DNA from: Microdochium bolleyi
Taxonomy: Eukaryota; Ascomycota; Sordariomycetes; Xylariales; Microdochiaceae
Direction of reading: 5' to 3'
Length of the DNA: 64,000 bases
Assembly: GCA_001566295.1 (NCBI GenBank)
Contig: KQ964278.1
Span: 1 to 64,000, forward strand
Part shown: positions 22,964-33,450 of the stretch, one piece after another
Layout: every line of letters begins with the position of its first letter
How positions within the stretch are numbered: the stretch's first letter is position 1
Position numbers and translations under genes: made by a program
Notes under the pieces: generated by a model
The model's input: the letters and a program-made list of their open reading frames with translations, nothing else
Told to the model about the DNA's origin: nothing
Databases searched by the model: none

Positions 22964-23692
22964 TTATCGGGCCTGGGCGTGCGTGATCGTTTGGAGTACC
23001 TCGTTCTCTATACTGACTCGTTGCAATTCCCGCTTTAAGCGTTCATTTTCTTGAGTTGTAGCGTCTAGGGCAGCTTCTAGTGTCGCAAGCTTGGCTTTCA
23101 TGGTCTTGACATAGTCCTCTTTGCGTTGGCGGGAAGCCCGTTGTCTGTCGAGCAGTATTCATTACAAACGCGATCAGAATGAAATATGCTCAGGGCAGTG
23201 TCTGGCGCGGTGCAGAAAGTCTTGACTTACGCTGCCCGGTTTTGGGCTTTGCGCCGAGACTGGGCTAGTGTCATATCTTCGACTGAGTTGGAGATAGCGC
23301 GTCGTGCTTCTGGACCTGACTTGGTGGCCGAGATGATGTCGCCTGGATCGTTGCTCTCGCGAGTGATGAAAGGGCTGTTGTTGGCCTGAGACTGGTTGCT
23401 GTATGATGGAGGAGTCGGAGGTCCAGCTGCAATGTCTATATGGCTGGGAAAGTGTAGCTGCTGCTGATATATCTGGGGCGGCCTGTTCTGGTGACGAAAT
23501 TGCGCAAATTGTTGGAAGTTCTGTGGGAAGGTTTGGGGAGTCTCGAAGTTGGTAAGTCCACCAAAGAGCTGTGGAGAAATAATTAGCGATCCCACGGCAG
23601 TAAAGAGAAGGAGGGGGGTGTTAAACCAGCTCAGCGGTGGGTGTGAAGTGAGATGGCTGGGAGTTGTCAAAGTACTGTTGCGAGAAGTCCAT
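22964..23692 (-). CDS. AP-1/Yap-like bZIP transcription factor
   Basis: Three exons, 23692-23627, 23568-23231 and 23144-22964, encode 194 residues starting MDFSQQYFDNS. The basic region AQNRAAQRASRQRK spans the second intron and has the invariant N132-x7-R140. Fungal AP-1 proteins usually carry F or Y where this has S139. The zipper follows with heptad hydrophobics (AKLATLEAALDATTQENERL, then LQRVSIENEVLQTI), ending at HAQAR. The N-terminal part is Gln/Asn/Pro rich with PPTPPSYS, a typical activation segment. There is no cysteine-rich C-terminal redox domain as in Yap1, so an oxidant-sensing role is not supported. It probably acts as a dimer on TTACTAA- or TGACTCA-like sites. The gene is complete; an AG-rich microsatellite lies upstream. 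Confidence 0.88.
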
Positions 23693-23820
23693 GGTTTGGT
23701 GTTACTGTAAACTGGAAGGAGTAGATGGGAGTCAAGCCGGCGTTTGGCGGGTGGGATGATGTTTGAGTGATGGTCAGGCTGAAGTGATGATTGAGAGAAT
23801 GTGCTGTGAAGAACGAGAAC

Positions 23821-23846
23821 GAGAAAGAGAGAGAGAGAGAGAGAGG
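23821..23846. repeat. (GA)n microsatellite in the bZIP 5' flank
   Basis: A run of GA dinucleotides ending GAGAGGGG about 130-155 bp upstream of the bZIP start. On the bZIP sense strand it is a CT tract, common in fungal core promoters and 5' leaders. Confidence 0.7.
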
Positions 23847-24471
23847 GGTGGAAGGGTCAAGAAGTAGTGATAACGGCTGTGGGCGAGAGGATATCGAAGA
23901 AAGCTGTGATTGTTTGTGTGGTATGTGGCCGAACGCTTAGTTGTCTCATCTCCCTTGCCGCCACACGTGTCGTAATCTGGGGGTATTTGCAACCAGTCGT
24001 GGGAGCCCCTGACTTTGGCGAACATGTCGCAGCCGCCGACCTGCATACATCCGCGGTACGCCGCTGCAGACTTGTACGTAGTCAACTGAGTGCTGTGGCT
24101 GAGTGAAGCACTTCTAGATCCTTCTTCCTGGCTGTAAGATAGTAGCCATCATCCAGCCCTTGGGATGCCACGCCCCTCTTTCTTACTAGCTCGCACCTTG
24201 AGCGGCTATGCTACGACCATAGAGTGCGGCTTGTCTCCGTGATGTTTCTCTCCTAGGCAGGCGAAGCTATTGATACGGAGCATCATCACTCTTCTGAGTT
24301 AATGCATAGATCTCACTCAACACTCGAATCAGTAGCCTAGCTGGGCGTTGAGCGTGGCGACATACGCGATGCGAATACATATTGGTGCTCTGAGACCAAC
24401 GCTCTGACGCTAATAGATTTTGAGCGTTTAGTCTCCCGGGTCTAGACTACGGCGCTGCCTCCTTAGCACGT
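23847..24471. other. Intergenic, bZIP upstream region
   Basis: No open frame with family resemblance. Probably the promoter of the bZIP gene. Confidence 0.4.
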
Positions 24472-24696
24472 TCATCCCAAAACCCCACTACACGATCGAA
24501 AACCGGCCACACTTCCCACGGCGCTAGCCATGTTGAACGTGTCGAGAAGGAAGCCAAGGTAGGGCATAGCGGCGCGCTCGTCCAGCGCCAAGGCCTGCTC
24601 CCACGTTTGCCCAAAGCCGCCGAAGCAGAGGTTCTTGTAGGCGATGCGCACCGGCGGCGCGGCGGCGCGGAACGCGAGCTCGTGCAGGTCGTGGTC
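24472..24696 (-). pseudogene. Sugar-phosphate isomerase / 3-dehydroshikimate dehydratase-like fragment
   Basis: The minus strand reads DHDLHELAFRAAAPPVRIAY, then KNLCFGGFGQTWEQALALDE and RAAMPYLGFLLDTFNMASA. It matches the middle of xylose-isomerase-like TIM-barrel enzymes, notably fungal 3-dehydroshikimate dehydratases (VRIAYENLCWG...TWEQ...LGLCLDTFNIAG). A stop lies just upstream and the match ends at MASA before the metal-binding remainder, with a stop at 24472-24474. About 70 residues remain of an enzyme of roughly 350, so it is a relic. GC content looks higher than in the surrounding DNA. Confidence 0.55.
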
Positions 24697-25704
24697 AGGC
24701 TTGGACCTCGGTCAGCGCTTGGTGGCTGCTGTCGGCAGATGAAAAATGGACCCACCACTCTATATCCATACCGATCAGGCATGCCATGCAGTGATGTTGC
24801 TCTCCATTCTTCCATGATGGTGCTATTTTGACCAAAGACCCAGTTTGGGGGGACGATTTGACGTTCGGACAAGGGCATTAATGGATCTGAATTCACCTGA
24901 GATCGGGCGCTGCGCCAACCAATGATGATACGTTCAGTCAAGAGAATTGTTCAAATGTATAGTAATCTATTGGTCACTTAGCCCTGCTGTGGTTGGATGT
25001 AAGGCTCCAAATGTGACTTCTGTTGTGGCGACAGATGTACGTTCCTTAATGTTGTGGGGCAGGTTTTGGTCTAGCGATCCTCCCGAGCGATCCTGACGCC
25101 AAACGAGGAGGCGTGACGGGTACTGTGTACCATGATCACATCGAGGAGTTCATCGATATCATGATGGACTATGATACTATCTCTATGTACGGTACGGTAG
25201 CGACCGCGATCGGTGTCCACAAATAGCTTGATTGCTTCCTTCTCGCGATCTAGCACCGAAAGGGTACCATATCGATAATGTCACCGTGCCGATCCAGGTT
25301 AGTGCATTGGTGCAGTACCGTGAGATGTTACAGCCCAGAAGACCCACTAACACGGTGCCGAGTCGGCACCGCGCGCCGCTAACTTGACGCGGCCTTACGG
25401 TCCAGATGTGGGGATGTTTGTTTCGGCTCCAGTTCTTTGTTAAATCGGTGGTGCTGGGTGGGAAATAATTCAAGTATTTTTGCTATGAGTCTACACACTG
25501 TATGGCAGCCAAAAATTGCGCTGTGGAGCGGAGTTCATATCGAACCACATAGACGCTAAACCTTAACTCTACAGTGCCAAGTTGTACATAAGGGGGCGGT
25601 TTCTGCATATAAGCCACTAATGACATTCGTTGTTGCATACACAGCGTCAAATCTAGCTGTTCGATTTGCTATTACTTTCCTGGTTATAGAACATTTCGCA
25701 AGAA
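24697..25704. other. Intergenic, no gene recognised
   Basis: 1 kb with short overlapping minus-strand frames (25071-25473) and no family signature. It includes the upstream region of the chitinase gene. Confidence 0.4.
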
Positions 25705-25711
25705 TATTTAA
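25705..25711 (+). promoter_or_regulatory. TATA-like element of the chitinase gene
   Basis: TATTTAA, 59 bp before the chitinase start codon and followed by a pyrimidine-rich stretch (CCTACTCCTTC), a common fungal initiator arrangement. It is inferred from position only. Confidence 0.35.
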
Positions 25712-25769
25712 GCCCTCCCGCCTACTCCTTCTTTGACGACTACGACAGGGAACAGAGCGATACAATAAT

Positions 25770-27206
25770 ATGAGATCGACATTCCTCATACCTGCCCTAG
25801 TGCTTTTATCAGTCCCTTATAGCCTCGCTCAGGTTACAGCCAGAAATATATCTGAATTCCAGAATACCGTGTACTGGACCAATTGGTTCGCTAGAATATC
25901 CCTAAAGCCTTCGGATATCGCAGGCAGTATATTAATATTACATATAGGAGTGTATACGCGAGAAACTACCCTCCTCAGAAGTTGCCCGCGTCTGAGATAA
26001 CTCAGGTTCTGTACTCGTTTATGAACGTCCGTGAGGATGGTACTGTGTAAGTTACACAAGTGAGCCACGAAGACAGAAACTGAGAGATGATTCTTAGCTT
26101 CACTGGAGATACGTATGCGGACACTGGCCTTCACTTCCCAACTGATTGTAAGAAATTGTCGCCGGAAAACCGTCTGTATCTATGAGAGTCCTAATGACAA
26201 GGTGCTTATAGCATGGACAGACATGGGAAATAACGCGTACGGAGCTGTGAAGCAGCTAGGTCTTCTCAAGAGATCTCACCGCCACCTGAAGGTTGTCTTA
26301 TCTATCGGCGGCTGGACGTGGTCCACGCAGTTCCCTAGTGTTGCGGCGGACCCAAAGAAGCGAGCAAACTTTGCCCAGTCGGCTGTCACTATTATGAAGA
26401 ACTATGGTTTCGACGGCATTGATATTGACTGGGAATATCCAGTGACCGCTACTGACGCTCGGAACTTCATTCTTCTGCTCAAGGCCGTGCGTTCAGAGCT
26501 AGATTTGTACAGCATACGTGCAGCAAGCGCCTACCACTTCCTATTAACTGCTGCTACGCCGGCAGGGCCGAAGCACTACAACATTCTTCAACTTAGGGAG
26601 ATGGGTGAGATACTCGATTACGTGAATGTTATGACCTATGACTACGCCGGTGGTTGGGATCTTTCTAGAACTGGTCACCAGGGTAATTTATACGCTAATC
26701 CATCCAACCTCGAGTCGACACCCTTTTCTACAGATCGTGCAATTATCGACTATACGGCAGCTGGCGTCCCGACCCACAAGATTGTTATGGGAATTCCGCT
26801 CTACGGTCGTGGGTTTGAAGGGACTTCTGGGCTGGGCCGGTCAGCTAGTGGCACTAGTCAAGGCACTTGGGAGGCTGGAGTATATGACTATAAAGTTCTC
26901 CCTCTGGCAGGCTCTGTGGAGAAATACGACACCGTGGCTGGTGCCTCATACTCCGAGGACACTTTCAATCACCGCATAGTATCATATGATACGACAGCTA
27001 GCGTTATAAAGAAGCTGGACTATATTCGTCACAAGAAGTTGGGAGGAACCATGTTTTGGGAGGCGTCTGGAGACAGGAATGATAGTGCCTCACTTATCGC
27101 AACATGTTTCAACGGCCAAGGCGGCGAATCAACTATGGACAGAACTCCCAACTTGCTATCTTACCCAGAATCAGTATATGACAATGTTCGCAAAGGCTTC
27201 GTTTAA
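25770..27206 (+). CDS. Secreted GH18 chitinase
   Basis: Four exons, 25770-25885, 25948-26046, 26098-26147 and 26212-27206, encode 419 residues. The N-terminus MRSTFLIPALVLLSVPYSLA is a signal peptide. The mature protein has VYWTNWSVYARNYPPQKLPA, ITQVLYSFMNV, DTYADTGLHFPTD, then LKVVLSIGGWTWS and the catalytic GH18 signature FDGIDIDWEYP (E163 as proton donor, with D159 and D161). Later come MTYDYAGGWD (substrate Asp/Tyr) and GIPLYGRGF, and a GTMFWEASGD block near the end. Length and layout fit the class of about 42 kDa endochitinases (Trichoderma Chit42-like) without a chitin-binding module. Intron 3 has branch point CTAATGAC. It hydrolyses chitin outside the cell, in wall turnover or attack on other fungi or insects. 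No lesion is seen. Confidence 0.95.
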
Positions 27207-27794
27207 CCGCTAAGGCAAAGCCCCTAAAGATTAAGAACCGCAAGCTACTAGAATGCAAGTCCGTATAAGAATTCCATTATCAAAACTCAAAAGGTTCTCA
27301 TTTTTCAAGCATATGTAGCGGTAGTAAAACTTGGAGTTCATCGCTGTGACAAGGCGCCGATCTTCTGAGGCGAATCTCTATATGCTTAAGGAGAGACGGA
27401 ACCATATGCTAGCAGATATTGTGCGCGTGCTCGGATCGCGAGGACCGGGTTGTTCTTAGGGCAAAGACAAGGAACATGCACAGGGTCGCGAATGGGCCTC
27501 TCTCAACGTTCCCGACTCGAGTCCTGGGTGAAAGACGTAGAGTCTGCACAAAGCGCCCGACGCGGAAGCCGGCAATTCGTCTTACACTCTTTAATAGAGT
27601 CACTTAATAACACTTTTGGTACCTTTCTCCGTGCTCAGCGGAGTTGTGATAGGCTTCGACTACATTAACTGAATGCCCTCCATCATTTTGAATCGACCGC
27701 CCGATGAGCGTGGGCATAGAGACCAAGTGTGAGCATGGTGGTGACGCCCAAGGAACCATGTGTGTTGGAAATCTATCTGTTCTTGAGTACCCAG
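27207..27794. other. Intergenic, no gene recognised
   Basis: AT-richer stretch between the chitinase 3' end and the next minus-strand gene. Only short frames. Confidence 0.4.
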
Positions 27795-28518
27795 CTAATA
27801 TTCCTCGATGAGTAAACGGAATTTCAAGTACTCCCCTGAGCACTTGACGCCCAGAAATCGCATGAAATTCCTGCCGTCGTACTCAACCAGGCAGTCTTCC
27901 TCAGAATTGACCCATGTTTGGCGTATAAAAAGGAACAATGAGTCTTTATCTCTCCTCTCTATGGCTATCTCAGCCACCAGGGTCCAAAAAATTGACTGTG
28001 TGCTCAATGTTTTCACGAGCTTCGAGAGATCCTGAGCAGGAACCCACGGACATAGGGTTTTTTCTTTGGGAACAAAGAGAACTGTAAGTTTGGGCCTGTC
28101 AGCCATGAGCAGCAGTAGTGGAAAAAGTGATGAGTTTCTCCAAGTGAGTCGAAGTTCGTAATCTGAAGCTGTAGCTCACTGTCGAAGCTAGAGAGTCGAT
28201 AGGCGGGAACGGCGCTTATCTCGATCTGGTGGTTCGCGCGTGTAAGTGCCGGAAGGACCTCTACACGATATAATTTGGAAACCTCCAAAAGAGCAAAGAG
28301 CCCTTCTGCCTGATAAGCTGTGTTGTTACGAACCCATTTCAGACGAATGGCTACTCCACTGCTCTGAATCAGCCAGTCGTAGATCATGTGTCGAATTTCT
28401 ATGCATGTATCGGTAAGCGAGAGATGTTACAAAGATTTGGGTTCTTACCAGGAGGAAGATTACACAACAGAGCTCGTGGCTGAACAGTTGTTTCCTGACC
28501 AGTTGTGGGTTCTGTCAT
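27795..28518 (-). pseudogene. F-box/2EXR-like hypothetical protein, frame broken
   Basis: The start gives MTEPTTGQETTVQPRALLCN; after a 50-nt intron (28448-28399, GTAAGA..CATAG) it continues LPPEIRHMIYDWLIQ. This is the LPxEIR..IY....L motif at the N-terminus of many fungal F-box or 2EXR proteins. The frame runs to a stop at 28013. A second open frame overlapping from about 28106 continues with MADRPKLTVLFVP, WVPAQDLSKLVKTLSTQ and ends EYLKFRLLIEEY. The two pieces read as one protein with a frame change near 28110-28140, so it is probably broken. An unrecognised short intron is the alternative. The target of the putative F-box is unknown. Confidence 0.4.
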
Positions 28519-29116
28519 GATCGGGCAGAGGTTGAGGCTTTGATGCGCGCTAGTAGCTAAGGCTTGAAAGGAAGCTATTATCAAGACAGGCTGCAAGAAG
28601 ATAAGTTAGGTCGTAATAGAAGAAAAGTAATCCTTCTCTTATAAATAGGTAGAGATCTTGAAAATTAAGTCAGGGGCGCTTATCCTCCTCTCTGCATGAT
28701 ATATATTGCCTCGGATATGCCTTGTTTTGCATTTCATGCCGGTCTGCGAGACCTCGTAGCCTGGAAGATGCACTGACTCCGCCATGCCATTCACGCATAG
28801 TGCTTCAGGTCTGTTGCGCAGGGGGTCAAGATCATCCTTCAGTGCGCATGGGCACAATGGTGTGGGTTAGTGATCTTGGCCGTCCGTAAACTTGTCCATT
28901 ATCGAGAGTGGCGCCTGAAAGCAGAGCGGTCGCGTACAGCTCCAAGAATTATGTCCGACGCTAGATCCCGTTCACGACACACTGAGTAGGCTAAATGCAG
29001 AGGACTGGCCAGTGAGCATAACCCCAAGGCTATGTTTCGATACGCTCTACTACAGCCTAGGTCCTCACAAGGGGCCGATGTATGCCTCAGGACAAACAAT
29101 TGCATCAATGGACAAC
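28519..29116. other. Intergenic, no gene recognised
   Basis: Only short frames; it adjoins the solo LTR. Confidence 0.4.
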
Positions 29117-29121
29117 ACCAC

Positions 29122-29559
29122 TGTGACGACCCAACCAACAGGTCGCAGAATCGGGCCAGGGACAAGGGCAGGTTCAGCACGTACGTCGGACACCCCAGGG
29201 TCCTTACGTAATTATCTCATTAGGTCAGCAAGACATGGGTGGATATGTTCGGATCATAACATATCCAGACATATCCAAGGAAGCACGGTGGAGGACAAAG
29301 GGTATATAGTCACGATGGATTCCCTAGACAGACAGTCATAACCTTTGTACTTCAGCGATCAATCTAAGTATCATTCTCACCCATCACTTGAACCAGTCAC
29401 TCAATTGACGAGAGCGGTATCTCTTCCAAGAGACACGGCAACCCCAGAGAGAGAACGACATTCGATAGGAAGTGATATTGCTTTGGCTTTACCTACCGGC
29501 AGAACAGAAACCCAGCGAAGCCCGACCAGACGGTTGACCACGGAGGTCGGATCGTGACA
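29122..29559 (+). mobile_element. Solo LTR, copy 1
   Basis: A 438-bp element beginning TGTGACGACC and ending CGTGACA, with the usual TG...CA ends. It is flanked by the 5-bp direct repeat ACCAC at 29117-29121 and 29560-29564, a target-site duplication. A second copy in reverse orientation lies at 45795-46244. There is no internal gag-pol region on either side, so this is a solo LTR left by recombination. The short open frames inside are shared by both copies (HSHPSLEPVTQLTR) and are LTR sequence rather than genes. Confidence 0.88.
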
Positions 29560-29564
29560 ACCAC

Positions 29565-29844
29565 GTCCGATGCTCCACTACACCTCATGGTATAGTCCCT
29601 TCGTAATTACATACAAATCACATGTCGTTTGCCACGTTAATTCTCCTAGCATAAACGGGAACGTTTTGTGGGAATACCACTTCCCAGCCGGCATTGCGAG
29701 ATGGATTTTGGGATCCTCTCGACGTGCGTGGTTTTGCCTTTTGCGTCCGGATTACCGCGAGAAAGACTAGGAAGAGCTGAGGACTTGTTAGATTAGGGAT
29801 AAGCATAGGAGGGACGACTGCATCAGTGGATTGCTTCTATCTAT
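29565..29844. other. Short intergenic stretch after the LTR
   Basis: No supported feature. Confidence 0.4.
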
Positions 29845-31514
29845 TTAACAAAGCAGCTCCCTAGACAGAATAAATCCCACGCGTGGACATGCCGAGCAGT
29901 TCGAGGTAAGGCTGTGAAACCTTGCTCTTATCAATCCAATAAGCTTCTGACGACGGTCGCTGGCGCCATGAGAGCCGCAACTGTTCTCTTCCGCCTTTCT
30001 TTCTTGAGTCGAGGACGGCTTGTATTCCAGGACCATAGCCATCGTAATCTTTCTCGAAGACTTTAACGAGGTCCGCGCTAGCATGTTTCTTGAGTTCCCA
30101 GGTTATTTTGCCACTCTCCCACTCAATGAGATACACATTTCCCCATCAGCCTCTTGACTGGATAGGTTTTGCCAGCTGCATCGCCGTTAGCCAAGCTTCC
30201 ACTAAATCATTTTCTCGAATACATACAGCGCGAAGCGGCTGTGACCCGTTCGTTCTGCGGAATTGATGTTGCATAACTCGCGCTCGGAAGACTGAAGGTG
30301 AGCACAAATCTTCCGCCCTCGTCCGGTACGTTCAAGATTGCATCGACGAGTTCCCACTTCTTAGGAGCTTTGAGCCCAGCTTGGATCTTGGGGTTTCGTC
30401 GAGTGGTAGTTCTCTGGCTTGACGACTTTCGCTCGGGATTCTTCTTTTTACTGATCACCCTGCTTGATACGGCACTACTTGTAGCCTTTCGAGGCTCTCT
30501 GCGATTCTTGTCGTATCACGGTTGTGGTCGCTTGGTTGGTGCAGAGTACGGAATTGCGTCGAACTACCGACGACCTTGGACTAGTTGGGTTTCTAAGCAT
30601 GTTCTCCGTGGTGTCCGATGCTAATGATCTGTGCGAACCGTGGATCGCGTTCGTTTGAGCTGAGAACTCGGCACAGACTTGGAACCGAGTAGTCGCGAGG
30701 GGCTCTGTTTTGTTTCTTACAGGCCGCTGGAGACAGGGCACAGGCCCATCACCTGCCGTTGTCGAAATAGTTGAGCTGGAACTCATGCTCGGCATGTCTG
30801 AGAAAGGCTGCTCATGAGCGGTAGTTGCTGGGCTATATACCTGCAGCTGATGCAGGCTCTCCGCAGTATCTGTACGAACTGTAATGGTTCTTGTTGGTTA
30901 ATCATTCTCAGAAGTGGTTGGGACATTCTTACAGATCGGAGGATCTGCGGCCACTCTTTCGCATGGCAAATGTTCGCTCCTGGTAGGAGTCATATCCGTC
31001 CCATAGCATCGACTGACTTCTGCGATTTCTTGTAGCTTCTTGTGCCATGCGTAGGATGCCGCTGAGTTTTCCGTATCGCTCCAGTTGTCCTCATCGTCAA
31101 AGTATATAATATCTGCCGTAATATGACTCCCGTCGGGATTCTGTTTAGCCGCCAAGTTACTCTTCAAAACATGTATTGAGGAGGCTTGAGTTCCTGCCCG
31201 CTCACCAGCACGCTTGGGCGGAGGCGAGTCTCACGAGGCTCGCTCGCTCGCCCTGGACTGCTGGAGATCCGGTGCGACTCGAATGGTCCGAGGGGAGACA
31301 GAGGAGGATTACCAGGAGTCGAGAGAATCGTGCGACGTATCGAGGTTTCTGGCGGACTGTCTGTTGTGGTCGCCGATGCAGTGTAGAAGTGCCACTTCGC
31401 AGAATCAGAGCTACTACTCATGGTACGAGTTGAGCAGTTGCGATGACTGATCCAGTGGTTGTCTGTCTCCAGGTCGCTGAGATCGTCAATGACGATGGGA
31501 TCGTTTTGCGACAT
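29845..31514 (-). pseudogene. Hypothetical gene with chromo-like C-terminus, fragmented
   Basis: Five minus-strand frames follow each other: 31514-31164 (start MSQNDPIVIDDLSDLETD), 31167-30898 (SHITADIIYFDDEDNWSD), 30795-30475, 30458-30207 and 30136-29861. The last contains YLIEWESGKITWELKKHASA followed by DLVKVFEKDY, which resembles a chromodomain (Y-V-x-W...TWE...L). Middle segments are basic and Ser/Thr rich (KKKNPERKSSSQRTTTRR). Consistent strand and composition suggest one gene of about 500 residues. I could not find clean splice sites for every join, and at least the first junction needs a frame change, so I list it as broken. It could be a chromatin-binding protein or the remains of a retroelement integrase tail. 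Confidence 0.35.
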
Positions 31515-33149
31515 AGTGCTTGCCAGCCACGCAAGATTCGTAGGTGGTGAAGATAGCCCGTTTGGGTCGTTAAGATGGCCCGTTCAGGTGGTGTGATGCC
31601 GAGGGATTCAAGCTGTCTTATATAGACGGTCGAGCGATTGGCTGTTATAGGTAGGCACGCAAGAGAACCATGCTGCCGGGCGAGATTTAGCTTTCAAATG
31701 TAGTTGTGGGCCACGTTTCTGAGCCTCTCTACGCCGCAACCAAACCCCGAGGACACAGATTTATGACGAAAGTCAGGCCAAGCACGTTAGATCCTTATGA
31801 GATTGTTGTTAGCCGAGACACGGTCTTCTCAAGGCTGTAAGTCGTCCCTGAGGTTATTGTTCCTTGTTTTCTGTACCACACTTTCGCTCGGTGCTGGGCC
31901 GAAGCGGCATCTTACGGCTCGATGAAAGTCTCAGACACTGGATCGACAGCACCCCTAGTAGCAGCTCTTAGCCATTCCCAGGCCAATTATCTTGGAGAGC
32001 AGATAGATGCTTAGGAAGCAGCCGCTACTCCTGCTCAAGGAGTAAAGTGCATGGTGCCGACCTTTCTCCAGTCTCTGGCACCTCCCGACCCCTTTCCCCC
32101 CCCCCCACTAGAAAGGAAAAACAGGTCGCAGCCCCGTCACTCCCTACGGCGCCTTGGACAGTCACGAGAGGCCGCGTCAGGCGAGGCATAGGCCGGGCAA
32201 GCGGGAGCTTAAGGGTGGAAAGGTTCAGGGGTGAGGCTTGTACTGCGTAGTGCCTTCTTGCATTGAGCAGTGAATTGAACTACATCATAGGACAGACCCC
32301 TCAAGGCAATTTGTTCTTTGAGCATATCCTACCATTTTTGCGCGGAATGAAATGGTCTGAAACCTACTTATCCTGCTCTGATACCGGATTTAAGCTGCTT
32401 CTCGGCAAGCATCTAGTAACGCTCACGTGGGTCTGTTTTCTTAGCGCCTGGCTGCCCTTGGTACTGATGATGGGCGGCTAGGGCACTGCCTTCGATGATT
32501 ACTACTGTGCCACACTTATGGCCCACCAACGGAGCCAAACCCGGCTCTTCAAGTAGAGAGGGAACGCCAGGCGGCAGAGCTGCCGCCGTCTCGTAGACGG
32601 GACTTGAGATCACAGATGTGGCTTTCTAAGAGGTCATGTGTCGTTTTCACATTTTGCTGCCTGTATACCTGCGGGTGACACTCCTCGGAAGTTGTCGCCA
32701 TCTATACAGTAAGCCGGAACGAGCTACCCCAGACTGAACTCATTGCAGTGACTTGGACTTTCCCAATCAGGAAGGTGTGTGGACTTCTATTTGCATTATC
32801 ATTGTTTCCTTGTTGGGACGAGTGCCTCTCCACTAATGGACAGCCGGTTCCTGTTACTCGGTAGCAAATCACCTCGCGGCTCGCAAAGCATCAGCCTCTC
32901 AGTTGGAGGCTATCTATTGGTTCGATAATTAACTAGCACTCCCTGTCCATTACGGCCAAGCGCTAGCTAAGCGCACTCCCGGCCACCGATGAAAGACGAG
33001 CTTCTAATCTATTTCTGCTCCTTGACAGCCCACTATGAATTGCGAATGGGTAGCGACCAGCAGTTGATTGAGGCAGGATAAGCTGCCGATCCTGTCAGAG
33101 CCCTTAGGCAATCCAAAGCTCCAAGATCGTCTCAAGGTGCATGGAGGAG
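31515..33149. other. Intergenic, no gene recognised
   Basis: 1.6 kb without a convincing frame. It contains a run of ten C residues near 32098-32107. Confidence 0.45.
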
Positions 33150-33450
33150 AAGGCGGCGGTGGCTTCCAACTGAAGCGTTGCCATGCCCTCAGGAAAACCC
33201 CTTAACACTACACCGCTATGCCGAGTCGGATGGCCGGCCAAGAAGGCGGGAAGGAATCCTCCATGGTGCTACGGTCGCGCCATCCCCAGTAGCTGATGTC
33301 GGCTGCATATCGGGATCGCGTTGTCAATGGGGAGGGACAGCTTCGTGAGAGAACTTCCATCGACTCATGCCTTTTGAATACCCGGGCGGTGGCGTCGCAG
33401 GGTAAGAAGCGGGAGAAAGGGGGCCGGAGGCGGAGGCCTAAAGCTTTTCT

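Noticed and set aside
29345..29557. Short open frames shared with 45797-46288
   Set aside because: They are part of the repeated LTR, not conserved genes.
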